From NCBI GenBank assembly GCA_012515235.1, contig JAAYYU010000287.1:18667-82666 (forward strand): a DNA stretch of 64,000 nucleotides, in the 5' to 3' direction. The translations under genes and the position numbers were made by a program. Shown in pieces: positions 51,301 through 60,000 of this stretch. This stretch comes from Candidatus Anammoximicrobium sp. Its GTDB lineage: Bacteria; Planctomycetota; Planctomycetia; Pirellulales; Pirellulaceae. The notes under the pieces are model-generated. The model was not told the origin of the DNA and did no database searches. It was given only the letters and a program-made list of their open reading frames with translations. The stretch's first letter is position 1, and each line of letters opens with the position of its first letter.

Positions 51301-52508
51301 GGCGATGGCTCCCTTCGAGGCTCAAGAATCAAAGGTTGTTCACTGGCCGGATCGCCCACGCGGATGGCCATTTTGCCTGCGATCAGGTCCTCGATCGCCC
51401 GACCGACCACCTCCGCCCGCCAGCCTCGCGCCAGCGCCGGAGGCGGTGGAGCCGGCGACTTGTCGCCAGCCAGATGATGGGCGATCAGGTCGCGGACGTC
51501 CTCGACGGACCCGACCAGGCTGGGGGCGACCTGTTGTGCCCGGCAGACGCTTGCCAGCGCGGTGGCCAAAAACTGGCCCAGCAGGTTGAACTGCAACCGG
51601 TTGGCATTCCGACTGAGCGGCTGCGGACAGGCTTCCTCCGGCAGATCCAAGGCGCGGCGGATGGCCGCCGAGAGGGCCGGGAGATGACGCTCCTTGTCGC
51701 GCCGGTTCAGCCCCCGAATGGCCCGGATCCGCTGCATGTCGTCCGTCGCTCCCTTGGCGAGTTCCGTGATCAGGTCGTCGCGCAGGATGCGCCGTGCGGG
51801 GCAATTCCTGCGTTGGGCTTCCGCGTCCCGCCAGTGCCACAACTCCCGGATGATCGCCAGCGCTCGCGGCCCAAAGTTGGACGAACCCGAAGTGCGCCGC
51901 CAGCGTTCGTCAAACTCGGCCGCCTCGACGCTCGTCTGCCAGTCGTCGAGTTCCGCCGTCAGCCAGGCCGTCCGGTTCAAGGCAGCCAGCCGTTCCAGCA
52001 GGACATTCCGCAACGGCTCCAGGTGCATGACGTCCTGCAACGCATATTCGATCTGGCGGTGAGACAACGGCCGCCGCCGCCAATCCGTCCGCGTCTCGCC
52101 CTTCTTCAACGTCTGGCCGAGCAGTTTCGTGACCAGCGTCGCGTAGGCAGCCGGATACTCCAATCCGATCAGGCCCGCGGCCAGCTGGGTGTCGAACAGG
52201 TCGCCCGGCCGATGGCCGACGGCTTGCAGGCAGAAACACAACTCGTGCCGCCCCGCATGGACAATCGTCTGACGGGACGGGGCCACCAGGACTTCCCAAA
52301 ACGACCGCAGATCCCGGATCGAAAGAGGATCGATCACGGCCAGGTTTTCGCCCGCGGCGACCTGGACCAGACACAGTTCGGGCCGGTAGCTGTCCTCCGA
52401 GACAAACTCGGTGTCGAAGGCAATGCACGGCGCGGCGGCGATTTCGCCGCAGAATTGGGTCAGCTGCCGGTGTTCGTCGATGTAGGCGTACTTCACGGTT
52501 TTGATCAT
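51297..52508 (-). CDS. rnd: Ribonuclease D
   Basis: 403 residues. DEDD exonuclease motifs: IAFDTEFVSEDSYRPELCLVQ minus its ends (Exo I Asp and Glu), HAGRHELCFCLQ (Exo II, with Glu where Asp is usual), LFDTQLAAGLIG, RTDWRRRPLSHRQIEYALQD (Exo III Tyr-x3-Asp). The HRDC-type helical region follows at 210-290, ending near the RDKERHLPALSAAI segment. RNase D trims 3' ends of tRNA and other stable RNA. Start at 52508 has a weak ribosome site. It is divergent from mfnB and coupled by overlap to the SMP-30 gene. Confidence 0.92.
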   Translation of the reverse strand: MIKTVKYAYIDEHRQLTQFCGEIAAAPCIAFDTEFVSEDSYRPELCLVQVAAGENLAVIDPLSIRDLRSFWEVLVAPSRQTIVHAGRHELCFCLQAVGHRPGDLFDTQLAAGLIGLEYPAAYATLVTKLLGQTLKKGETRTDWRRRPLSHRQIEYALQDVMHLEPLRNVLLERLAALNRTAWLTAELDDWQTSVEAAEFDERWRRTSGSSNFGPRALAIIRELWHWRDAEAQRRNCPARRILRDDLITELAKGATDDMQRIRAIRGLNRRDKERHLPALSAAIRRALDLPEEACPQPLSRNANRLQFNLLGQFLATALASVCRAQQVAPSLVGSVEDVRDLIAHHLAGDKSPAPPPPALARGWRAEVVGRAIEDLIAGKMAIRVGDPASEQPLILEPRREPSP

Positions 52509-52698
52509 AAGACATGCCGGCCGTGGTTTCTAGTTGCCTCAGGCGGCGGGGGACCCTCGGCACGGCTGTGTCGAGGCGGGCGGGACGCGGCCCACAGCCG
52601 CATGCCGTCCCGTTGGTGCTCCGCCTGCTCTGCGATACACTTGTCGCCGCAGAGATGTTCTATGTTTTGGCCTGGAAGCAAGAGCAAATCAAGAGCCT

Positions 52699-53409
52699 AT
52701 GACGGGACTGTTAATCAGCGTGCGCAGCCCCTGGGAAGCGCAACTCGCTTTGGGGGGCGGAGCGGATCTGGTGGATATCAAAGAGCCCGCCCGCGGCGCG
52801 TTGGGTGCAGCGGACCCAACGGTCTGGAGCGCCGTGCTCGCGGCCGTCGCCGGGCGCGTCCCGACGAGTGTCGCCCTGGGAGAAATAAGGGCCGCCTGCG
52901 AGCCCCAAGACCCGCGCAAGCTGGCGGGCTTTCAGTACGCGAAACTGGGCCTGGCGGGCTGCCGGTCTTGGGCTGACTGGCCGCAGCGTTGGGCGGAGCG
53001 ATTGCTGGTCCTGCCCGCCGGCGTGACGCCCGTCGCCGTCATCTACGCGGATTGGCGGGACGCCGAGTCGCCCCGGCCCGACGACATCCTCCGGCGGGCG
53101 GCCGAAGCGCACTGCGGAGTGGCCCTGTTCGACACCTTCTGCAAGACGCGGGGCAACCTGTTGCACCACCTGGAGCCCCCCGAACTGGCCCGCCTGACTT
53201 CCGCGGCGCGCGACGCGGGACTGCGGGTCGTCTTCGGCGGCGGCCTCGGCCCCGAGACGATCGGCCAAGTGCTGAGCCTGAATCCGGACTACGTCGCCGT
53301 CCGCGGGGCCGCTTGCCGGACCGACCGGACGGGCGACGTCGACGCCGGCTTGGTCCGGGGCCTGCGGCAACTGATTTCAAAATCCTCGTGCAGCGGCCGG
53401 CCAGCGTGA
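52699..53409 (+). CDS. (5-formylfuran-3-yl)methyl phosphate synthase-like protein (MfnB)
   Basis: 236 residues. The fold is the MfnB (former DUF556) TIM barrel: LLISVRSPWEAQLALGGGAD, LVDIKEPARGALGAADPTVW with Lys28 matching the Schiff-base Lys of archaeal MfnB, ALGEIRAACEP, FQYAKLGLAGC, GVALFDTFCKTRGNLLHHL with the second catalytic Lys, and VVFGGGLGPETIG. MfnB condenses glyceraldehyde 3-phosphate into the furan of methanofuran. Planctomycetes carry tetrahydromethanopterin/methanofuran-linked C1 genes, so a modified methanofuran is the likely product. Other C1 genes are not in the window. Confidence 0.88.
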   Translation: MTGLLISVRSPWEAQLALGGGADLVDIKEPARGALGAADPTVWSAVLAAVAGRVPTSVALGEIRAACEPQDPRKLAGFQYAKLGLAGCRSWADWPQRWAERLLVLPAGVTPVAVIYADWRDAESPRPDDILRRAAEAHCGVALFDTFCKTRGNLLHHLEPPELARLTSAARDAGLRVVFGGGLGPETIGQVLSLNPDYVAVRGAACRTDRTGDVDAGLVRGLRQLISKSSCSGRPA

Positions 53410-53497
53410 AAACTCCCCAAAAGCCGCGTCCGGCCACCTGCCTTGCCGCCGTCTTTTGAGTAGGATAAGAGAAGATGCCAGTGCAAGGAACCTGACG

Positions 53498-54424
53498 ATG
53501 AGCGATCAGCCGGAACATGATGGGGCGATGCCGGACCAGGCCGACGCAGCCGACGATGCGGTCGCTCCGGCCCCAACAGTGGAAACGCCGCGGATCCGGA
53601 CCCGCGCCCAGCCGGCAGCGGGCGGCAGGGGCCGTAACGCGCCGCGCCCGTCGCGGCGGAAGACAACCTCGGCCTTCGACGCGGCGGCCCTCAGGCAATT
53701 GGTTGACCTGCCTTCGGCCGACTCGAGTTCAGCGGCAGACCGCGTCGCCCCTCCGGATGCGCCGCCGGATCAGACCGCGATGCCGTTTGCGGAGCGGGAG
53801 AGCCAGGCCGGCGAAGCGACCGAGTCGCCGGACGAGACGGTCGACGCGGCGCTGGACGCGGCGAGAATCCTCGCCGCTGAGAACCTGCCGCCCGCCCCGG
53901 ACCTGCAGATGGTTCCGGTCGGCATCAGGCCCGGCAGCACGACGCTCCGCCGTACAGGCTTGTCGCGGCACGCCCAGCGCCGTAAGTCCCGGTCCCAAGC
54001 GTTCGGCTGGATCCTGTTTGGCCTCTGCGGGGTGCCCGCCTTGCTGGCAGCCGTGCTGCTGGTCAAGCGACTTCCTTGGCCGCCTCCCGGAGCAGTCGTC
54101 CCGCGCGACGAATCGCGCACCTTCGCCACCGAAGACGCGATCCCGCTTCCTCCCTCGCCGGACGTCAAGCCCGCGGACTCCTCGCGCGCCGAAGAGCGGC
54201 CGAAGGAGAACCGGGCCGAGGCGTCGGCGCGTAACGGCCGACGCCCGAAACGCGTCCAGCCGGATGATTTCTCGCGGACCGGCGTGCGCCCCATGAATGC
54301 CGAAGAGCTGGCCCGCCGCCGCCAAGGAATCGACAGCTTTGCGGAGATGGGGCGGACCGAAACGGAAAAACTCCACCGCGAAAAACCTCCGCCCGATGCG
54401 TCGGCGGACCTCGAGCCGCCCTGA
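53498..54424 (+). CDS. Single-pass membrane protein with disordered flanks, 308 aa
   Basis: From the ATG at 53498 (AAGGAA upstream). The first 170 residues are Pro/Ala/Asp/Glu-rich and basic at RPSRRK, without clear domains. One membrane helix (GWILFGLCGVPALLAAVLLV, about 180-200) separates them from a Pro/Arg/Glu-rich C-terminal half with a conserved-looking VRPMNAEELARRRQGIDSFA. No family is recognised. An anchoring or scaffold role is the generic guess. It follows mfnB by 88 bases. Confidence 0.65.
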   Translation: MSDQPEHDGAMPDQADAADDAVAPAPTVETPRIRTRAQPAAGGRGRNAPRPSRRKTTSAFDAAALRQLVDLPSADSSSAADRVAPPDAPPDQTAMPFAERESQAGEATESPDETVDAALDAARILAAENLPPAPDLQMVPVGIRPGSTTLRRTGLSRHAQRRKSRSQAFGWILFGLCGVPALLAAVLLVKRLPWPPPGAVVPRDESRTFATEDAIPLPPSPDVKPADSSRAEERPKENRAEASARNGRRPKRVQPDDFSRTGVRPMNAEELARRRQGIDSFAEMGRTETEKLHREKPPPDASADLEPP

Positions 54425-54630
54425 CACGCCGCCCGACAGCCGCGCCGCCGGCGCTGCCCGCAGCAATCCGGCCTGACTTGACTTCCCCGGCCGCCAGTCC
54501 GATACTGAAAGCGATGGCTTGAGTTGCCCAGTGCCCTGGGATCGGCGTTCGGCCGCGCAGGCCGCCCTCGCGGGCGCTGTCCCGCGGTTGGCCGCGCGCC
54601 ACGTTCCAAGGGAAGAAGAGGAGGACTGCG

Positions 54631-54831
54631 GTGCCGATTTCGGTCATTGAAGCGGTCAGGATGGGCATCTGGGACTTCGAGCCGGACGACCAGGAAGCCT
54701 CCGACTTTGAAGCCACCTCGGCGATGCCCGGAACGGACCAGAAACTGGTAGTCATGGCGGAACGCGTGCAGCAGGGACTGCCCTTGTGGCATCCGGGGGA
54801 CCGTCGAAGCTGCGACGCCCCGGACGAATAA
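54631..54831 (+). CDS. Small conserved planctomycete-type protein, 66 aa
   Basis: A GTG start with a very strong ribosome site (GAAGAGGAGGA, about 54614-54624). The product begins VPISVIEAVRMGIWDFEPDD and ends with ERVQQGLPLWHPGDRRS. Protein of this pattern (PISxIEAxRMGxWDFEP, AMPGT, LPLWHP) is one I recall as a conserved small hypothetical in Pirellula-like genomes. No membrane segment is present. Function unknown. The strong start site and compact size suggest high expression. Confidence 0.72.
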   Translation: MPISVIEAVRMGIWDFEPDDQEASDFEATSAMPGTDQKLVVMAERVQQGLPLWHPGDRRSCDAPDE

Positions 54832-54840
54832 AGACGCCCG

Positions 54841-54870
54841 GCTCGTTGGCCGAGCGCTCGTTGGCCGAGC
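54841..54870. repeat. Two perfect tandem 15-base repeats
   Basis: GCTCGTTGGCCGAGC occurs at 54841-54855 and 54856-54870. Each unit is itself a dyad (GCTCG/CGAGC arms). It lies just before a strong hairpin. Confidence 0.85.
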
Positions 54871-54878
54871 CGAACTTC

Positions 54879-54908
54879 TGCAGCGGCAGCTCCTTTCCTG
54901 CCGCTGCA
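54879..54908 (+). promoter_or_regulatory. Strong hairpin with an anti-Shine-Dalgarno-like loop
   Basis: TGCAGCGGCAG and CTGCCGCTGCA form an 11-base perfect stem. The 8-base loop CTCCTTTC matches the 16S rRNA 3' end (…CCUCCUUUC…). It sits between the small 66-residue gene and the next membrane protein, with no T-tract. It may be a processing or terminator hairpin, or pair with a ribosome site. Confidence 0.55.
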
Positions 54909-54936
54909 AACTGCTCATGGGAACGGGGGACGAAGC

Positions 54937-55245
54937 TTGAGGTTGCTCCGACGTCGCGGCCAGGGAACGCCACGAGACGGCTGTGGTTTCGTCTTGCTGA
55001 CGTTTCTGTTCTCGTGCCTGTTCCTGATCCTGAACAGCGCCTTGATCAGCAAACTAATGCCCCCCTTGGAGTCGGCGCCGGGGCTGCTAGGGCGTGCCGG
55101 CGTCAATCAGGCGGTGTTGTTCGTCGGCCCCGTGATTCTAATCTTTCTGGAGTGGTGGCTGGTGGACCTGGTCGTCGCCTTGCTCACGCCGCGACAGCAG
55201 CCGGAGTCGCGGGACGCGGATCGCGAAACGCGGGATGCACGATGA
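54937..55245 (+). CDS. Small two-helix membrane protein, 102 aa
   Basis: Start taken as the TTG at 54937, preceded by CGGGGGACG; the first ATG in frame would remove the first membrane helix. Helices are CGFVLLTFLFSCLFLILNSA (about 16-35) and AVLFVGPVILIFLEWWLVDL (about 59-78), with a charged C-terminus (SRDADRETRDAR). No family is recognised. It converges with the phosphatase gene. Confidence 0.55.
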   Translation: MRLLRRRGQGTPRDGCGFVLLTFLFSCLFLILNSALISKLMPPLESAPGLLGRAGVNQAVLFVGPVILIFLEWWLVDLVVALLTPRQQPESRDADRETRDAR

Positions 55246-55279
55246 GCAGACCGGACACGGGGCCGCCCGCCGCGCCCTT

Positions 55280-56911
55280 TCAACTGCCTCGTCGGAGGCA
55301 CAGCAGACAGCGGTCGTCGGACTGGGGATGGCTGCCCACAAACCGATCGACGTCGTCGATGATCCGCCGGCCAAGGTCTGCCGCGGTCCCGCAGGAAGCT
55401 GCCAACTGGGCCAGCAGTCGCGGTTGTCCGTACTGCCGTCCGCCGGCGCTCTGGGCCTCGGTGATGCCGTCGCTGATCAGCACCAGGGCGTCGCCCGCGT
55501 TGATCTGCAATTGGGTCTGTTCGTACGTCCGCGCGGGCACGACGCCCAGCGGCATGCCGGCCTCCGCGTCGCCGATTTCCACCACGGTCCCGTCGGGCCG
55601 CCGCAGCAGGGGCCGCAGATGGCCGGCGTTGACGACGGACATCTGATGGCGGGCCAGGTCCAGGATCGCCAAGACCATGGTCACAAACGCCCCGTCGGGA
55701 TTCCGCCGCGAGAACCGGCGGTTGACGCTGTTCAACGCCGCGACCGGATCCCGTTCCGTGGCCAGCGAAGCCTCTAACTCGCTGGCCACCTTGACCATTA
55801 ACAGGGCGGCCGGGACCCCTTTGCCCGACACGTCACCGACGACCAGGGCGAGACGGTCGTCGTCCAGCGGCAAGTAGTCGTAGTAGTCGCCGCCGACGTA
55901 CTTGGCCGGCGCGTAGTAATCGAAGAACTCGTAACCGTCGATCTGCGGGGCCTCGCTCGGCAGCAACTCGACTTGGATCTCCTGGGCCAGTTTGAGTTCG
56001 GTTTCCAACGCGCGCTCGCGCAGAGCGGCCTCGTGCAGCATCGCGTTCTCGACAACAAACGAGACCTGAAACGCCACCGTCGCCAGAAGTTCCAAGTCCT
56101 CCCGCTGGAATACCTGCTGGCTGGCCAGCGCGTCCAACTGGATGGCGCCGAGCGGTTTGCCCTCCAGATCCGACAGCGGCGCCGAAATGGTCAAGGCCTG
56201 ATCCGACATGATCGCATTGCCCGTGGCGATTACCTCGCGGATCAACTTGCCCGCCTGAGCCGCCTCGGTCATCCGCCCGGAACCTCGCTGCCGGACGCGA
56301 ATCGTCCCCGGCCGGCCCGACCCCGTCTCGCGGAGCACGATCAGCGCACGGTCCGCCTGGGCGTGCAACGCCAGCAGGCCGTCGAGGACGTCCGGCAACA
56401 GGTCGTCCAGGGTCACGGCCTTGCGCAACTCCTTCGTCAATTGCATCAACGCCGCCAACTTGGGCTGCGCGTGGAAGTCGGTCCGCATCAGCCAGGTCGT
56501 CGTCGACCCGTCCAGCGCGGAGCCCGCGTCCGGGATCTCCGGCTCCGGCGAACTCGTGTCCTCGTCGCCCGCGCAGCCGGCGCATTCCGGCGCCTCGTCC
56601 TGGTACACGAAGGTATAGCCGCAGATCTCAATCCGGTCGCGATGGCGCAGCGCGCAGGCCGCACGAGGCTTCAGCCGCTGGCCGTTGAGAAAAGTGCCGG
56701 CCTTGCTCTCCTCGTCGGCCAACGCAAAGCCCAGATCGTCCGCCGCCACACGCGCGTGACGCCGGCTGACGCAAGGATGCGAGAGATGAATCGAGCAGAC
56801 CCGCTCGTCGCGGCCGATCAGAACGCTGAACGAATCCCGCGACACGTCCGAAGCGTCGAGCGTAAACTCCCGCGGCGCTCCCGGCCCCTTCACCAGCCGC
56901 AGTACTGGCAT
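55280..56911 (-). CDS. FHA-GAF-PP2C (SpoIIE-type) protein phosphatase
   Basis: 543 residues from the ATG at 56911 (GAGGAGA upstream). An FHA domain (about 1-95; FSVLIGRDERVCSIHLSHPC, VSRRHARVAADDLGFALADE, AGTFLNGQRL) binds phosphothreonine. A GAF domain (about 150-300) follows, then a SpoIIE/PP2C-type phosphatase (about 310-543) with VGGDYYDYLPLDDDRLALVV, GDVSGKGVPAALLM, TMVLAILDL, VNAGHLRPLL and LISDGITEAQ; the metal Asp residues are in place. Such enzymes dephosphorylate STAS anti-anti-sigma factors; a STAS gene is at 18.9 kb. FHA would couple to a Ser/Thr kinase elsewhere. Confidence 0.93.
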   Translation of the reverse strand: MPVLRLVKGPGAPREFTLDASDVSRDSFSVLIGRDERVCSIHLSHPCVSRRHARVAADDLGFALADEESKAGTFLNGQRLKPRAACALRHRDRIEICGYTFVYQDEAPECAGCAGDEDTSSPEPEIPDAGSALDGSTTTWLMRTDFHAQPKLAALMQLTKELRKAVTLDDLLPDVLDGLLALHAQADRALIVLRETGSGRPGTIRVRQRGSGRMTEAAQAGKLIREVIATGNAIMSDQALTISAPLSDLEGKPLGAIQLDALASQQVFQREDLELLATVAFQVSFVVENAMLHEAALRERALETELKLAQEIQVELLPSEAPQIDGYEFFDYYAPAKYVGGDYYDYLPLDDDRLALVVGDVSGKGVPAALLMVKVASELEASLATERDPVAALNSVNRRFSRRNPDGAFVTMVLAILDLARHQMSVVNAGHLRPLLRRPDGTVVEIGDAEAGMPLGVVPARTYEQTQLQINAGDALVLISDGITEAQSAGGRQYGQPRLLAQLAASCGTAADLGRRIIDDVDRFVGSHPQSDDRCLLCLRRGS

Positions 56912-57097
56912 GGCCTGTCTCCTCATTCGTGGCGCAGACGCAATCCCATCCGTAGTATACGGCAAGCCGGCCCAGATTGCCACGACGTGACGAGTACCCT
57001 GGCCGTCGGCTCCCAACCGCCGGGTGGGATTCGACGGGGCCGGGACCGGGTTCTTCTCGCCCAGCCCTGTTCCGTCTGCCCCCGGCGGACGGCCGCT

Positions 57098-60000
57098 TCA
57101 CGTCGCGGGCGTCTGCCGGGCCTCGGCGGCGATCTCCTCAACCTCCAGCGGGCGATGGTAGATCTTCAAACCGGCGATGCGCCCCGTCACCTGATAGTCG
57201 GCGCCCGGCTGGCCGCTGTATTGGCCCACGTGCAGTTCGCCCGGCCAGACCGACGCATTCACGCTCGCCGCCCGCTGGGCCACCTGGACGCCGTTTTCGT
57301 ACAGGCTCAGCGCCTGACCGTCGTAGACCGCGGCCACGTGCATCCAGCGGCCTTCGGCGGGGCGTCCGCCGTCGCAGTCGACGCCGCCGACGTGCCACCG
57401 CCAAACGCCGCCCAAACGCTGCAGGAACCAGCCGGCCTGGTTCCAGACGCCGCAACTGGCAAGCACCGGAATCCGCCCCGGTGCATCAAACCAGACCCAG
57501 CAGGTCAACGACAACGGTTGCCCCAGATCGAAACACTCTTGATGGGGAAACCGGACATGGCCGCCGGATCGCAGGTCCAGCAACCCGGCGGAGCACGTGG
57601 CCGCTCCGTGGAGCTTCCCGACGTGCGAGCGCCCGCCCAAGAGCGACGCATGCGGCCCGGAACCAAACGCCGCCGCGAAGACCGGCTCTCGGACGATCGT
57701 CGCCGTGGCTTCGACCGGCGGCGTGGGCGGACTCTCGGCGCCCCGGTGGCTGACCGCGCGGACGACGTAACGGTACGGCTTTCCCGACTCGACCGCCGCA
57801 TCGGAGAACCGCGTCTGCCGGATCGGCGCGGCGGTGATGAGCCGGTACTCGGCGTCCCCTGGCGGACGGCGATAGACCTGGTAGCCCGCCACCGCAACCG
57901 CGGGTGGCCGCCAGGCCAAACGAATCGAACACGAACCGGAAGCCGCTCTCAGGTCTGCGGGCACGGGCGGCGGCGGCGGTTCCGGCACGACCACGCCGGC
58001 ATACGCCGGTTGGCTCTGCGCGGCGCCCCTGACGAGCACCAACGCGTAATGCTGCTGGCCGAGCGGAGCCTGCTGGTCGGCCAGTTGCGACAGCGGAGTC
58101 CGCGCCAGCAGCGTGCTTGCATTCGGCGTGAAGCCCGCCGTGCCGGAGCGGTGCAGTTCGGCCTCCAGCCCGATCGTCCGCGCCGACCGCTCCCACGACA
58201 AGCGGACGACACCCGCGGCGTCCGTCGTGGCGGACAACGCCGGCGCGACCTCCGGCAACGGCGGAGGAAGATCGTGCCGGCAGACGCCGGGAATGATCTC
58301 GGCGCCCGGCATGTCGACGCGCGGGTTGCTCAACACCATGTCGCGCGCGTCCCGAATGATGGCCAGCATGGATTGATAGAACGGGTCTTCGGGCGACGCA
58401 AAACTGACGACCGGCTGGCCGCCCGGGTCGTACGGCGTCCACGCGCGCTTGGGAAACGCTTCCGGCGGCTGAACGGCATGGGCATAGCCCTTCCACAACA
58501 GATGAATCCGTTGCCGATCGGGACTCACCGCGCGGTCGCGGCACAGGCTGAGCCCGTGCCCCGCGCCGTCCTCGGCCAGCGGCGCCCGCAGGATGCGGCT
58601 GAACTCCGGGTCTCGGAGGTTGATCCAGTCGTTCTCGAAATACACGAGCTTCTTTCCGTCGCCGTGGCAGCGCAGGCAGCCGGCGGCCTGCATCTGGGCC
58701 GTCAACGCGCCCTTGACGCTGTTCCAGTCGCGGATCGCACAACCGGCACTGGTCGAGTTCCAAGTGCCGTGGTACAGGCCGTTGGTGTCGATCCAGGCCA
58801 TCAGCAGATCGCGTTCCGGCCGGCTCAGGTCGGGGATTTGGCCGTCATGGCCACTGACCAGAAGTCGGGCCAACGGCGCGGCGCCGGAGCCGTGGCCGCG
58901 CGGCGGGAAAATCTGGGAGGACCAGGGAGCCGTGCCGTTCATGCAGTCGATGGCGGCGATCCAGTGGGCGGTCAACTGGGTTTCCAGCCGGTTGGCCAGA
59001 TTCTCATAGCTGATACTGAAGTGCTCGGTCCAGCCCCCGGACAGATCCATCCCCGCGGCGATGCCCTGCGCGCCCCCGTGGCAACTGACACAGTGCTTGT
59101 CCAAAATCGGTTGGACCATGCTGGGGTAATCCACGTAGCCGCTGCCCCACGCCTCGCTCTGCAGTTGGCGCGGCGTGCGCGCGAGCAGGTCCGGGTAGCC
59201 CGTCGAGGCGACCGTGGTGCTGTACTTGTGCTCGTGGCAGCCGATGCAGGAACGGGTCGTGCCGGGAACCGCCTGCACAAAGCTCCGCATGATCTGGATC
59301 GTCCGGCCTTCGGCGTCCAACGCCTGAAAGAACACACCCCGGCCCGCAGGCACCTCGAAATAGGCCGAGCCGTCCTCCTCGACGGGCACGACCCCCAAAA
59401 AGTTCTTTACGTTGAAGGCCAAAGCCGCGCTGACCAGAAAGACCTGGTTGTAGGGACTGCCGCCCATCCGCGTGGGACTGACCCGCGACGTCTCCTCAAT
59501 GACGCGGAGGTGCTTCACCTCGCCCCGCCGCACGCCCGTCAGGCCTTTGTAGATGTCCTGGACGAAGAACCGGCCGCTGGTCGCCTGCCGGTCCGTCGTG
59601 TCCGACAGCACGCGCGGAACCGGACGGGGCTTGATTAGCATCGGCGAGTGCAGGCAGATGTCGGGGTCGGACATCAGTTCGCTCCGCCGGCCCGCCGTGT
59701 CGATCAACTCCAAGACGTTCCGCGTGCGCCCCGGCGGCCGGCCGCTGAACAGAAAGACGTCCTTGGTGACCGGCCACGGCTCGCAGGAATCGCCCCGGTC
59801 GTAGGTCGGGTCGTCCGGATGCTCCAGGTTCGCCGCCGCCGCCGGACTGTTCTTGCCCAGCCGGGGATCGATCAGGGCGATCGAGCCGCGCGGCGTCGAG
59901 TTGTGTTTGGCAAAGGTGGCCACGATCCGATGCGAATCGGGCACGGGCCGCGCGTCCAGCACCGCTTCGGGAAACACCATGTTGTTGGCGTAGACGGCCG

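Noticed and set aside
55973..59638. A 1221-codon open frame on the plus strand
   Set aside because: It lies antisense to the FHA-GAF-PP2C and HzsA-related genes, is rich in Arg/Gln/Val without domains, and results from high GC codon use on the other strand.
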